A stretch of 64,000 nt of DNA, taken from the NCBI RefSeq assembly GCF_016801865.2, contig NC_068938.1:27602240-27666239 (forward strand), written 5' to 3'. Source of the stretch: Culex pipiens pallens (Eukaryota > Arthropoda > Insecta > Diptera > Culicidae). How positions within the stretch are numbered: position 1 is the first letter of the stretch; each line of letters starts with the position of its first letter. A model generated the notes under the pieces. The model had not been told where the DNA came from. It was given only the letters and a program-made list of their open reading frames with translations, and made no database searches. The position numbers and the translations under genes were made by a program. Shown here piece by piece: positions 23,728 through 37,010 of this stretch.

Positions 23728-24160
23728 TAGTATTTTATGCAACAAGTTGCAAAAAGAGGATTTTTTCAGCACGAGTCGTACATTTATCCAACGAGGTTCA
23801 CCGAGTTGGATAAATACGAAGAGTGCTGAAAAAATCAGGTTTTGCAACAAGTTCCATACAACATTTTTTGCAATTCCAAAAAACACACACTGAGTGAAAT
23901 TTTATGTCAAATTTTCATGTATTTTGGCAATAAATCGTTTGAATCAAAAAAAAGTTGAAAAGTGTTACTTTTCAAAACAAGTGCTGAAAAGTTCAACTTT
24001 TCAGCACCCATTTGAGTGCTGAAAAGTAGAACTTTTCAGCATTTATTTTGAAAAGTGTTGCTATTCGATTCTGTTATTTTTGGTACAGAAAACTAGGCTA
24101 TTTCGTCGTTCAAGAATGACAGGAAAACTAAGTAGTTTCACGACGGAATTGCAAAAAATA
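23728..24160 (+). repeat. Hairpin-rich dispersed repeat, copy 3 (most complete)
   Basis: It runs from TAGTATTTTATGCAACAAG to GGAATTGCAAAAAATA with TA at both edges. It contains three perfect or near-perfect hairpins: TTTATCCAACGAGG...GTTGGATAAA; GTGCTGAAAAGTT-c-AACTTTTCAGCAC; GTGCTGAAAAGT-a-GAACTTTTCAGCA. Confidence 0.85.
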
Positions 24161-25666
24161 TTATTGAATTAAAATAAATCATTTTGAAAGAGCAAAATTT
24201 TCTTTAAACTATTTCAAGAAATGTTCAAGTTTGAAATAATAAAAATATCACAAAATACTTACAGAACGGTGAATAAACTAGTTTAAAACAATATACAAAT
24301 ATCTACAACTAATTTGTATTGAGATCAACTCTGGATTTTATCTGATTTTATGTGCATTTGCATAAGTTTCTGCTGAATTTTGATCAGTTTGTGGTGAATT
24401 TTTATCAGGTTCACATAAAAAAAGTAAAATTTCATCAACCAAATTTTAAACCTTCCGAAATTAAACGTTTTTGTCTGTGTCACATTTGCTGAAGATAACA
24501 AAACGATCAGAAAACTCCTTCTCAAGATAAACATTTTTTAATATTTACGCAACCAAAATTATATGAAGACTTGTATGGGTGAAACAACGACACAAAATTG
24601 CTTCTTTGGTCATAGAGGGCATCCACAAATCCAAATAAAAACCGGAAATTAAAAAGCACAAAGTCCGCCAACAAAACTTTTTAAATAACTAGGGGAATTA
24701 TACCCTTTCTCAGCCTATTTCTATTTTTGGGCCTAATTGGTCCGAAAAATCAGGGGGCATAAAAAATATTTTTTTCAAAAAACATCAAAAATTTCAATGG
24801 AAACTGAGAACAATCTAAAATTCCTTTTTATTTAGTACGTTTGGGCTCGTATAACAATATTTTGAACTTTTATAAACTACAATGTACAAAACTTTTTTTT
24901 TCTCACAAAAATAAAATTTACGTCGATATTTAGAAATCTTGGAAATAAATGATTGCAAAACAACTGGACAGGTGTAACATGCATTTTAAAACCCTTTTTT
25001 TCTTTCAAAAACTGATACCTCGGCCTGTAATTTAATTTTTTATTTACTTTTATATTTTTTGTCATTTACCTCACGACCTTACGTTTTAATATGATAATAC
25101 TGAAAAAAATGTGTTATAAATAAGCAACTTTATGCCGAATCTGGTGAAACTCCGAGATTCGCGCCGTCTTTAGCAACCTTACATTACATTTTCATTGAAT
25201 TTCTTCAGCACAAATTAGATAAAAACATTAAAAAAAATAAAAGACAGACAAAAAAAAAACAATTTTTTCACCTTAGACCTCGTAAAGATATGAACATCAT
25301 TCCGTCCAACTAAAACCAAATCATTCACAGACTGACCACAACAGCTTTGAATTCCACCGCGACTGATTGCCATTGCAAACATTCAAAGTAATGAAAAAAT
25401 GTTATTGCTTGTGCGGTGCTGCGCACCCCAACCAAGTGCCAAAACAAGCACCAACTGATGTTGGACGGCGATAATTCCACAATCAACAAACCAGATGATT
25501 CATCCGAGATTTTATTTTTTTTAGCTCAACATTCACTGTGCCCCATTCAGCGATTCCCGGCTGATGTAAAGTGCCAACCCTGGATTTGCGCCGCCATCTC
25601 ATGAATCATCCATGCCCCCTGTCCCGGATTGTCCCGGACGGTGTGACAATCTCCCGGTGCCGCCGT
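24161..25666. other. AT-rich gene-free stretch
   Basis: It contains an isolated TAGGGGAATTATACCC terminus near 24693 followed by sequence similar to that next to 15593. Positions 25300-25640 become GC-richer and apparently single-copy. No gene seen. Confidence 0.35.
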
Positions 25667-27146
25667 TAGTTGAATCCAATTGCTTTCGCAATTCGCAATT
25701 CGCAATTTTCAGTGTAAGAACGGGCCTTGACCGATCTTATGCACTAGGTTCCCGACGAACACGCACTGCCCTTACACCTACATCTCACCCTTGCTCTGAG
25801 TCAGTACGAGCAGCACGCTAGAACACGCTTTGAGTGTTCGTGCCAGGCATGCACACCTTCTTTTCCGGTTACGCATTTTAACTCGGCCGGGGGTGGTACA
25901 TTACGTAGGGTTTGATGTAAGTATAAGCGCCTAACCATTTATAGTGTGCCTATCAACTTTCATTAAAGCAAAAACTGTTTTATTTTTAGTTTCAATTCAA
26001 AAACTTATTGTTATTCACTGTGTATTGTTTTCTCCTGAAATCTTCCCTATTGTTGAGTCTGTTTATTTGTTGCTATTTCTTTTGTCGCGGTGTTTTGTTA
26101 CAATTTTTGGTCCTAAGCATGTTATAAAAGTTTACCAAAAATACAATAGTAATATTTGTGTTAATCCTTTAACAATTCCATAAATTGAGCAAGGGCTCAA
26201 ACCTCACTTGTTTGAAAAAAAGGGGTGAAGATTGAAAACAATAGACAGTAAAAGAGAATTTATTTTATAAAAATCAAGTATCAATAGTAAGAGAATGATG
26301 AGCGTATTTTGAAGAATAAAAATGAGAAGCTAGATGTATTAGATGTAAAATAAGACAATAGTTAATAAATAGAGATACAAAACAAGCTTAGATTATAGTA
26401 ATGATAATTTATAGGACAGATAAAGAATTATTCAAATAAATAAATTCGCAATAAAATCAAAAAAGATTAGGCGAATGATAAATAGACTTGATATTACTAG
26501 TACATTAAGGAAAAGTATATTTTTAAAACAAAGTTTGTTACAGCAGTATCAATTGATAGAAAAGAGTGGAAAAGCTTTGAGAGATAAGAGAATCAAAAGT
26601 TAGTAAAATTATAATCAAATGTTGGATATTAAATAGAAGAATCAGTGAAGAATTGGGAATCAGAAGAGCAAAATAAAAATAGGAGATAGGTGGTAGCTGA
26701 GAATGAAGAGAAGAGAAACCCGTTGTGCGATGTTTCAGGTACATCCACAGCAGTTGACTCAACATACTGCGAATCAAAACAATACCGTCTACAATCACAA
26801 ATTACTTCCCTTTCCCACATTGTTGCGCCCCTTTCTTTTAGCCGTCTCGACTCTGACCCGCGGTGGTCAAAGGTTTACGATCCGTTTCCACAGGCCACCA
26901 GCTAGGTCATCATGAAAACCAAGCCAACGTGGAGGTAAGAAAATAGGACACTCGCAAGGAACCAGAGCTATACTGTTCTGATCAAGATAATTCGGATGAT
27001 CTAACAGAACTACGGATGTAGTTAGTTACGCTCCTTCCAGGATGTTCCTTACGTGGACGTCAACCGAAGAGCACGCAACAAGGTCAGTGCCATTGCATGC
27101 TCTTAGGTATCAATCCTTGGCCTGCTAGTTGAATCCAATTGCTTTC
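25667..27146. mobile_element. Insertion-like block flanked by a 21-bp direct repeat; LTR-like left part
   Basis: A 21-bp stretch (TAGTTGAATCCAATTGCTTT plus C) occurs at 25667-25687 and again at 27126-27146. Just inside the left copy, TGTAAGAACGGGCC (about 25716) begins a GC-rich segment with a TATAAGCGCC motif near 25922, features that would fit an LTR. The middle (26220-26700) is AT-rich; 26800-27125 is GC-richer again. No polymerase or integrase frame, so this is a remnant at most. Confidence 0.3.
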
Positions 27147-28258
27147 CGAGATGGAAATTTACAAGATTTATCTCGACCATGTTTTACGACCTTCTTGTAG
27201 CCAGCAGTGCCTGCGTATGAACTAACGACGTATCGGGTTGGCTGGCGTCGTCGGTTCCAGCATTCCGACGCAGGTCAACGGTCCATAATTTCATTACACA
27301 CCACCGCGAAAATGAATCGTCCTTTGTCGGGCGAAACCTCGAAAAACAGCGCAACTCGCGATCTGCGAAGAAGATGCCAACGGCGGGGCTCTTAATCTCC
27401 GCTACAGCAGACACCGACCCGAACCCGCCCGTCATCCTGGACCGCGATGTTCGCCAGCTGCAGCAGCAGAGCTAACAAAGACATCAAATAATGGAATCCG
27501 TTGTTCGGCTCTGGCCGCGAGTTCGCCGCTGCTATCTACACGTGTAGACGACGACGATGGAACGTCGAGGCCACCGCGTAATCACCGTGTAGCTGAAGCA
27601 GAAGCTTCTGCATCGCGTCCTGAAGCACCATCCAACCAACCAGCCTGCAGTTCCATAATCGATGGCGTAACACACAGCCAACACACAGGATAGCGGAATA
27701 CTCAGGAAGAGTGACTACTTTCGCTGAAGCGTTGATTACGTGGAGATCCCCGAGGGTTTGGATCATTCCATCGAAGGTCCTTTTCATCGAAACAAGTTAT
27801 TGCTGTTTTCGCAATACTAAAAAGCTTAAGGTGATTCAACGAAAAGACCCGCTTCGACCAAGTGTCATTCGGTGAAATAGCAGAAACGCCTTCTACCGAG
27901 ATCGGAGTATCACTTGCCTGAAATGTGCTACCGAACGCGCGATACATCGCGATGCATTCACGTACAGCGCACAGCATAAGGCATCGCGCGTCACGGTATT
28001 TTGGAGAACGCATGAAACCGCGAATTCCTTCCGTGGCCGCGAGCTGCAGCGCAGATATGCAGCGCTGTGTACAATGTGGGGCTGTGTGCATATTCTGCGA
28101 TGGTCGTCGCGTTGCTAAACGGAGCTCTCTTTCTCCTTGCGTCGTGGAGTAGTCGCAACTGATGCAAGGGGTTGAAGAGTGGGAGGAATGCAAATATGGC
28201 CAACATCTTCATCGGCGCGAGTACATGAACATGAGCTGCAAGAGTGGGGGTGTCGACC
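27147..28258. other. GC-rich block, possible LTR-retrotransposon remnant
   Basis: Several overlapping frames exist (a 163-codon minus frame at 27702-28193) with no domain recognised. On the minus strand the block starts near 28258 with TGGTCGACACCCCC and has an initiator CATCAGTTGCG near 28160, which would suit an LTR with its start site. Assignment is tentative. Confidence 0.25.
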
Positions 28259-28826
28259 ACGGGTTGTGAGGGAATGACGTTTGCTTCATGAAATGCTTGC
28301 TTAAAAGGTTGTCAGAAAGTACTTAAAAATTAAAAAAAAAACAGGATTTAAAAAGCACAATTCTGAAGCTTTGGTTTAGATGTTTGAAAATAGTAATAAT
28401 CTCAACAGTCAACAATAGAAAACATAAGTGGAAATATCCAGTTTTTAAAACAATTAATTTTTTTATTAACGAACGAAATATAAAAAAGCATGCATCTCTT
28501 TTTATTTTTCTGAAAAAAATCTTTTTGAGAAAAATCTAAACTCAATCATGTTCAGAAGAATTTCATGTTCCTGCGATAAAAAATCTTGTTTGTATAATAT
28601 TTCTGTGATTTTTTCAATCCTTTCAAGAAAAAAAAAACAGTTCATTAAATTGCTTTTTGAGAAAAAAATGAACCATATCTACTGTTTTTTTGTTATTTCA
28701 GCAACAAAAAAATCTTTTTAATTCTTCATTCATTCATAAGAGCAAAATATTCTGCGTACTTGTTTTGATTTGAAACAATTCTTACTAAACAACTCATTTT
28801 TTTAAATACATGTTTTTTTTTTTTCA

Positions 28827-29238
28827 AAAATCAAATCAAATTATTCGCTCTACAGCTTTGCCTTGGCGTTCTCGATTGCGAGATTCCTACTCGAAACTAG
28901 GTGTCCGAAGGCTTGATTGTTGAGGTAATTGCAAACCTCTTTTTACACCTTAGCTTCCATCCACCTCGAGATTCGAACTGACGACCTTTGGATTGTGAGT
29001 CCAACTGCCTATCAGTGAATCCACCGAGGCAGGACCCAGGGAGACGACTCCTACACCTGGACTGAGCTAACGACCTAACACCTCTAGGTTAGACCGGGGC
29101 CAACATTTACTTCCCCATCCGACGGAAGGCGTGATCAGACAAATCTCGTCTCAAAATTTGCCACCGGGACCTTCTGGGATCGAACCAAGGCCGACTGGGT
29201 GAGAGGCAACCACGCTTATCCCTACACCACGGTCACGG
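28827..29238 (-). mobile_element. Dimeric tRNA-derived SINE, copy 1 (Twin-like)
   Basis: On the minus strand a first tRNA-like unit starts near 29238 (B box GGTTCGATCCC at about 29178-29188), then a spacer with AGTCCAGGTGTAGGAGTCGT, a second tRNA-like unit (B box AGTTCGAATC near 28970), and an A-rich tail. Flanking TG(T)nCA on both sides (28811-28826, 29239-29250) is a plausible target duplication. Two tRNA-related units in one SINE recall the Twin family of Culex pipiens. Confidence 0.82.
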
Positions 29239-29467
29239 TGTTTTTTTTCACTGCTTGGAAATAAAAACTAATAAAAAACTTAACATAAACTTTTATTTTT
29301 TATTAAACAGCAATATCTAGAATCGTCTATTTAAAAAAAACATAGAGCAAAAAAAAATTGAAAAAAATCTTATATGGATTGTAAAAGCTATGTATATTAT
29401 TTTTATTTTTATTTCTTAAACGATGGTAAAAAAAACGATGCCCGAATTCAGTTTAATATAAAAAAAT

Positions 29468-30323
29468 CAGGGTGACAACTCAAATCCCATTTTAGAATTC
29501 TAGACTTTTCCAGAACCTCAAACCAGAGGTATTTCTTATCTGAAGAATGATTAAAAAACGATTTGTTAAAAAGTAACCACTGAACAAATTTCTAAATATA
29601 TTTAAATATCGGCAATCACAGTAAAAAAGAAACTTAACTTTCTTTGAAAATACTTCAAAAAATCATGATTTTGATTCAGAGTGAAAACATAAACAATCAG
29701 TCTTCTCATATTCTTTGAAAATTCAGATTTTTTTATTTAATCTTAATCTTAATGAATTTAGCTTAAAATTTAAAATATGTTACCCAAAAAAAACTGCCAA
29801 ACACATGTTGAATAAGTTTTATTTTATTTTTCAAATATTTCAGCAATTTGACATATCTATACACTGGTCACACACATTGAAATTATGTTCTATTTCCATA
29901 TTTGGCTTTCATTAGCTTGATTATTGTTTAAAGTCTTAGATAAACTTAGTCAAAAATAAATAAAAATCTTTTTATTCATAAGGAAATTTTGAAAATCTTT
30001 GTGAAATGCATGCCATCAGAATCATCCAATCATCCATGGGATTATTGATTTCTTAAACAGCCTATTCATTGTCAAATAGACTGAAATAGTGGATGAACCT
30101 TACATTTACTGTCATGTGCTAAAGACGAATTTAGTGAAATTAATTTTAAATTCAACAAAATATTGCAAAATTATTTAAGAGTTAGAACATAATTTTCAAA
30201 CAAGTATGCTTGAGATTCTCGTCTTTTTGACAAAATATCACAAATTCCCGATTTTTGGAGAATTTTGGCGAATTTCCGACTTTTTCCCAATTTTCCCGAT
30301 TTCCCGACTTGAGTGGCCACCCT
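29468..30323. mobile_element. hAT-like element with CAGGGTG...CAACTCAA ends
   Basis: The left end CAGGGTGACAACTCAAATCC faces ACTTGAGTGGCCACCCT at the right; TTCCCGATTTCCCGACTT precedes the right end. No clear 8-bp duplication, and the last base of the right end is changed. Interior AT-rich, no transposase. Confidence 0.42.
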
Positions 30324-33300
30324 TTAAAAATGCTTTTTGTTTAAAAAAATCGATTTTTTCGAAACTTTTCAAAAATGTATAATTTGGAAAGAATTAAATG
30401 GCCCGTCATTAACTATACCACAAAAAAAAATGCACTTTTGGTCCATTAAAAAACATGAAAAAATAAAAAATCAAATTGGGTAGTACTTGTCAAAATAGAC
30501 ATTTTATGATAAAAGTGCAAATAAAAAAAGTTTTCCGTGTACTAATTATTTTACAAAAATCTTAATCGTTAACTAAAACTTTGCCGAAGACACCAAATCG
30601 ATGAAAAAATCGCTTCTCGAGAAGCACTTTTGTATGGAAGGCCCCTAAATTTGTTTGGAGACTTGTAAGGAGAAACCTATGATGAAAAATTGCTTATTTG
30701 GACACTATGGATCGACGGACAAAGTTTCATCCAAATTTAAAATTGTCAAAAAGCTAGCTTTCGAAGCTGCGACTGGCCGGATATTTTTCATTTTGATTTT
30801 GAATGACAACAATGAAAAAAAATGAATTCCATTTTCACTGTAAACATTGATTCTGAGAAATACGTTTTGAAAAGAAAGAAATTTTTAAAAAGGGTTCAAA
30901 TACATTTCAAACACTAACATCACCATTGAATGAAAATGGGAAAGAAATATCCAAAAATATAAAAAAATATGTTTATATTTTCATTTTCTAAATGTCACAA
31001 AAATTTAACATTGTTCTTTAGTTCATTCTGCATTTATGTTACACTGAACAAAAATACAAATTCAAATTTAATCCCTCATCAAAACTTTCAAAAAAAAAAT
31101 CAAGAATCTAATCCTTACTTTTCAGTTAGAAATTTTCCTTGAAAAAAACAAATTCAATGAAGCGATCTTTCATCATATATTATATAAGATTTATATTGTT
31201 TATTTTGTACAAAATTTTCAATTTCTAAAATATATTTTAGAACGCTTACACAAAAAATGGAATAACTTTTTATTAATTCTCCGATATTCTTCAAACTTAA
31301 TCATGTTCCCTAGTTCGACACCCTGCCCATCACTCTTAACCGGCACTGAAGATTATGAGTCAGCAACGATATGCATAGATTGTATTATACCGCGCCAAAA
31401 CACACACACACACATCATTCCACTTGCCACAACTACTAGCACAACATCAGGTCATGGCAACTTCTTCGAGCGGCTGGTAAATTCTATACCGTGCAAGTCG
31501 TCTTCTCAGAATCAACAACCGACTTCAGCGACGACGACGACGACGTCTAATGCCTTCGCCTGGATCCACACAAAATATGCACCATCACGAGATGCTGCTG
31601 CTTTGTCTGCGCTTAGTTGCACAGTTAAAAACATTTAAATTTAGTTAATTGTCTGTGGATGAACTTGTTCTTAGAAATTTGACCTGTTTGAGATTTTGTT
31701 CAATATTTAATTAAAACACTATTTTGATTTGTATACTGTGCGTCTGTTGTTGCTTGCCCTAGTCCTTCTGCTGAGGCATCTCGCACATCAACAAATTTGA
31801 AAACATCATGAAAATTTCATTTTAGCGTGACGACCGACGTCGTCATTGTCGACGACTCCACCGCGGCTGCTGCAGCCATTGAGAGAAAAATGCACTTTTC
31901 CTTCAGCGGCACAAATTAACGCTCGTCAACAGAAGCCAAGGACAAGAGTCTCTCTCTCTTGCGGGGTGTGACTCATTCACGGCTGATGGTTTCGCGTTTC
32001 GCAACCGATAGCCGTGACTTGGCCCGAAATTACAATCACGTGAATTTAATTAAAAAATCACCGAAAGCGAATCCGATCGGAATTCATTGCCAAGGATGAT
32101 TTCAAGAGACCCCTCGCAAATGCGGAACAAATCGCGGGCTGAGGGTCACATCGCCGCGAAAATCACGATCATTAGTGAGATTTATGGCTGATACGCAACA
32201 ATTCGTGAAGGGGGGGCAGTTGGGCAATCATACGCGGAAAATTGGATTTTGAGCGGTTTATTGCCGGAACACACAGTGTGCGACCTGGTCGGATGTAGGT
32301 GATGGTCGCGAGGCGTAATTATATCATCGTTGTAGACATGGAGTTCTAGCGATGTTTAGTTACGGTCAGTGAAGCAAGAATTGGGACTGGTCCGTGACTC
32401 TAGTTGTTAGTGTCGTTGGCGCATCAATAATAGGCAATAATAAGGCATATAATGTTTTTCCTAATGAGCCTTTTTCAAATATCAAGGACATCAACCAAAC
32501 ATTATCGTTTATTACACGGAAAAAATTATCCGACGCAAAATCAGCAGAGGCCATCTGCGTAATTATTTTTCGATTTCAGTGATTATTGTTGAAACCGTTA
32601 GATTTCTGCAGGATTTGCAAAAAATCAGTTGTTTCGTGATAAGCAAGTTGCGAAAATTTCAGGTTATTTTTTCAACACCTTTAATACAAAAAAATATCAC
32701 GGTTCCTAATAATACGTCTAGAAATATGGAAGAAAACATTGTGTCAATTAAATACAAGTTTTCCGTTTAAAATTAGGTAAAATTACATCGAAAATTAAGT
32801 AAAATATTATCTAATCTAATCTTATCAGATTAGAAAATTGAGTAAAATATTATTTCAAAAAAATGGAAAAAAAATCTTGTACAATCGGTTGTAAACTAAT
32901 GAGGATACAAAAATGTACGCAACACTTTAGAAAAATCGATATTTTCAAGAATTTATTGATATTTTGTTTTTTTTTTTTTTTTTTTTGCATTGGCATAACT
33001 GTTACAATGTATTTAGTATTTTGTGTTACTCTTTGTTTGAAAAATGGCAAATTAGGCTTGACATATTAAATTTAGTTTTTTATTTTATTCTACATAATTG
33101 TTTTTGATCTCGGCCGGAGCCGTCTGACGAAAACTATAAATAAAATTTGTACCATTTTAATGCAAAGTGACCTATTATTTGTTATTTTCAACGTATTTAT
33201 TTGTTGCAATGATTTGAATAAAAGAACTTTTTAATGTGAGTGGTTCTCTACGATTTCGCAAATCGACTTTACTTTGTATTTTTTGGTTTGGATGAAATTT

Positions 33301-34860
33301 TTTCCATGCATTCCCTATGTCAAAAGAGGTAATTTGGCATCATTAGTTTGTCAATACAATTTTGGGAACTGGTCAAAATTACTATGAAAATGTAGGAAAT
33401 TCTGTATCTCGAGAAGGGTTTTCTGATCGATTAGCTGTTGTAAGTTATGATTAAGATTTTTCGAAAAAAAAAATAAGAACACGGAAAAAATCTGATTTTT
33501 TATTTATTTTTTTATTACAAAAAGTTAAATTCCCATTTTTTTAATTTTTGATTTTTTTTTTCATTTGTTTTAGGAGACTTAAAATAGAAATCTTCTGAGC
33601 CATAATGCGTTATGGTGCAAAATCTGGTTTAGGAGATAGGAACCATCCACAAACCACGTGGACGATTTTTCTAAATTAGCTATAGCTAACTATCTATAGT
33701 TTATGCAGAGGCGACGCGTGGCCATTTTGAATACCTGTTCAAAATAAATTCCTTTATGAAAACAAAACAAAGAAAAACAAATTGAAAAAAATGGGTTAAA
33801 GATTAAAATAAAAAGAGTGTTTAAAAATGCATAAATCAACAGAGCAGTTGACTTACAATCATTTGGTTTAAAAAATTCGACGATTTTTTTTTCGTGAGCT
33901 AAAACCATAATTTTCCATTCCGTAAATATTTGAAATATATAACAAAACTTGATTGTTGGCTACAAATGTGTTGAAGAAAACTGAATTCAATTTCAAAAAA
34001 TTTCCGTATCCTTCAAATTGAATGTTATTTTTCTCAAAACATGGAAAAAAATATATTCTCAAAGAATGAGTTAATAAGCAAGGATGCAATGGGTAAAAGG
34101 GTTTTTTTCAGGTTAAATTTCCACGGATAAAATTGTGCTTAAAAAAGGAAAAATGTAAGCAAAATCGTCAGTTTGAATATAGAGATCGTTACAAATATTT
34201 TTGAAAAATTAAAATTAATACACTTCCACACACACTTCAATATTTAAAAAAAAAACGAAGAAAAATTTATAAAAATCTGTTTATCATATTATGTTTTTTT
34301 TTTAAATATTGCACAGCTCCGCAAAAGTGATTTTGTATTTGTAAAAATATTAGCAAAGAACAAAGAAGTTTTAATGATTTGTTATTCTTATAATGATATT
34401 ATGGTCTTTCATTGCAATCGGCAAAAATAATTACAAGGCATTTTACACAATAAATAAAAAAACAACTTTGTTTCTTTGTCTATTTTCTTAAAATCTAAAT
34501 ATATGAATGAAATATTTGAAAAGTGTTGCACATAACTTTTTTATTATTTTTCTCTTCAATTTTTATCAAATATTTTTTTCCGGCCCGTCAATACTTCAGA
34601 AAACTTTAAAAGGTTGAGCAGCCCTGATTAACATAATTTATTGTACATAACCTGCTAACATACTTAGGCCGTTACAAATATTTGTTCAAGTTTATGTCGC
34701 TTCACTTTCAATAATAGCTCGAAAAGTTAAAAAAAATCCAAATTTCGATGTAAATAACCTTAAAATCAACTAAAAACAATCGGCGTTGATAATCATTTTA
34801 AGCAAGATTGAACCAGTTTTATATTTTTTTTTGAATTTATTTGAAATTAAGCAAAAAAAT
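30324..34860. other. Gene-free stretch with a single-copy GC-richer island (31300-32400)
   Basis: 30380-30780 carries dispersed-repeat sequence with TTTGCCGAAGACACCAAATC at 30580. The island has (ACG)n at about 31527-31545 and no convincing frame; a 111-codon plus frame (31303-31638) is serine/threonine-rich low complexity. 33640-33665 has CCATCCACAAACCACGTGG, also found reversed at 9402. 32840-34860 is AT-rich. Confidence 0.4.
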
Positions 34861-35348
34861 GTCTAAACAGTCTTCCCGAAACGCACGCACGCCGTACACG
34901 CCGTACATGTTTTCAGTGCAGATGAACTTCAAACACACCAGGCTACCATGTTCGGGTTTTCCTCGTACGGCGCACTCAAGTTTACACGCGGTTTAAACAC
35001 GGGGTGCACACCTCGGGTACATCGCCGTGCGAGCGAAGAGCGTGTAAAGAGACGAAAAAAATGACTGCTTCTCACTCTCTCTGTGGCAAACACTTTAGTG
35101 TGACTGCAGCGGAGAATGAAACACCACTTTACAGTAGAGGGAGCGTGAGGGAAATATTTTTGTCTCTTTTCTGCGTCGTCGGCCTACACGGGGTTTGTAC
35201 CCGAGGTGCAAGGTTCGGTTTAAACTTGAGGTTCGTGTACGGGTACAGCCTGTACACGGAAGAGTTTAGGTTTGCTTGTACGCGTGCACACGCGGTGCTG
35301 GTGTTTGATCGAGTACAGAAAACAGAGAACGCGGTTGAACGCGGTGCA
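34861..35348. repeat. GC-rich repeat with GTACACG/CGTGTAC modules
   Basis: Imperfect inverted and direct modules (CGCCGTACACGCCGTACATG; GGGGTGCACACCTCGGGTAC against GTACCCGAGGTGCA; GGTTTAAAC twice) suggest a mobile element or internally repetitive sequence. Termini not resolved. The second dimeric SINE inserted at its right edge. Confidence 0.4.
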
Positions 35349-35355
35349 CAGGGAT

Positions 35356-35780
35356 AAAAAAAAAAATCAAAAATCAAATTATTCGCTCTACAGCTTTGCC
35401 TTGGCGTTCTCGATTGCGAGATTCCTACTCGAAACTAGGTGTCCGAAGGCTTGATTGTTGAGTTGAGGCAATTGCAAACCTCTTTTTACACCTTAGCTTC
35501 CATCCACCCCGGGATTCTAACTGACGACCTTTGGATTGCGAGTCCAACTGCCTACCAGCGAATCCACCGAGGCAGGACCCAGGGAGACGACTCCTACACC
35601 TGGACTGAGCTAACGACCTAACACCTCTAGGTTAGACCGGGGCCAACATTTACTTCCCCATCCGACGGAAGGCGTGATCAGACAAATCTCGTCACAAAAT
35701 TTGCCACCGGGACCTTCTGGGATCGAACCCAGGCCGACAGGGTGAGTGGCAACCACGCTTACCCCTACACCACGATCCCG
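35356..35780 (-). mobile_element. Dimeric tRNA-derived SINE, copy 2 (Twin-like)
   Basis: Same structure as the copy at 28827, 425 bp, with an A-rich 3' tail (plus-strand A run at 35356). Target duplication CAGGGAT is exact at 35349-35355 and 35781-35787. Confidence 0.9.
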
Positions 35781-35962
35781 GCAGGGATCACTGTGTCTAA
35801 ATTTAGATTATGTTCAATAGTATAATTGCACGAACATGCGAACTCGTCGTAGAATCATGAAAACACACAATGAAAATGCACCGCGCACTGCAAAATCTCC
35901 CAAGCAGCAGCCAACCTGTCCAAAATTCTTTTAGGACGGCTTCCCATACAACGCATTTGCCG

Positions 35963-36283
35963 AATACATTTAAAGGCCTCTTATTTGTACACGGCGGACT
36001 ACTATAATGAGCGACGCTCAAACTGTGCAGAGCTTACACAGGACGGGCGCGCCAGTCCCAGAAAGAGCGGGAACAGAGAGAGAGCAAATGACGGAACGGA
36101 GAGATAGAGAGAGCGACGCTTATTCTGGCGGCGACTTGAACGACTCGACCAAATTTTTGCTCTGGCGCTCTCTATCACGGAGCGGCGCGCGCGGCTCGCC
36201 TGTTCTGTGTCAGCTCTGCACAGTTTGAGCGTCGTACACTACAGTAGTCCGCCGTGTACAAATAAGAGGCCTTTGAATGTATT
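35963..36283. mobile_element. GC-rich MITE, 321 bp, inverted repeats about 75 bp
   Basis: AATACATT(T/C)AAAGGCCTC ends are followed by TTATTTGTACACGGCGGACT on both sides, then ACGCTCAAACTGTGCAGAGC mirrored. The core is purine-rich (GAGAGAGAG) with AGCGGCGCGCG. Non-coding. Duplication not resolved. Confidence 0.85.
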
Positions 36284-37010
36284 TTTTTTTTTAATTTCCA
36301 TACAAATTTGGCAGTTGTCCATACAAAAATGATATATGAAAATTAAAAAATCTTTATCTTTTGAAGGAATTTTTCGATCGATTTGGTTTCTTGGGCAAAG
36401 TTGTAGGTATGGATAAGGACTACACTGAAAAAAAGTTATACACGGTAAAAAAAATGGTGATTATTAATTTAACTTTTTGTCACTAAAACTTGATTTGCAA
36501 AAAAACACTATTTTTAATTTATTTATTTTTTGATATGATTTAGGGGACATAAAAAGCCAACTTTTCAGAAATTTCCAGGTTGTGCAAAAAATCTTTGACC
36601 GAGTTATGCATTTATTAATCAATACGGTTTTTTTTCAAAAAATCCAAATATTGGTCGTAAACATTTTTCAACTTCATTTTTCGATGTAAAATCAAATTTT
36701 CAATCAAATAGTACTTAAGTAAAATATTCATAAAGTGCGCCGTTTTTAAGTTATAGCAATTTTTTAGGTAACTTTCTTGAAAATAGTCGCAGTTTTCCAT
36801 TTTTTTTAAACTAGTGCACATGTTTGCCCACTTTCAATATTACTCTCTTTTGAAATGTTAGTCTTGATTTGACCGTTTTGAAAATATTGTTTTCGAAGAG
36901 ATCGGAAAATTTCACGAATGTTTCATATAAAACAACAAAAATCAAATATTGAAAATAAACCACGATAAAATAAAAATACAATTTTTCGTGAAAACAAATT
37001 GCACCATATT
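36284..37010. other. AT-rich stretch with dispersed-repeat sequence
   Basis: 36290-36620 belongs to the same diffuse family as 55150-55450 and 33280-33600 (TTTCTTGGGCAAAGTTGTAG, ACACGGAAAAAA). No gene. Confidence 0.4.

Noticed and set aside
27702..28193. 163-codon minus-strand frame as a gene
   Set aside because: Overlapping frames are open on both strands and no conserved domain is visible; better explained by GC-rich retroelement remnant, itself uncertain.
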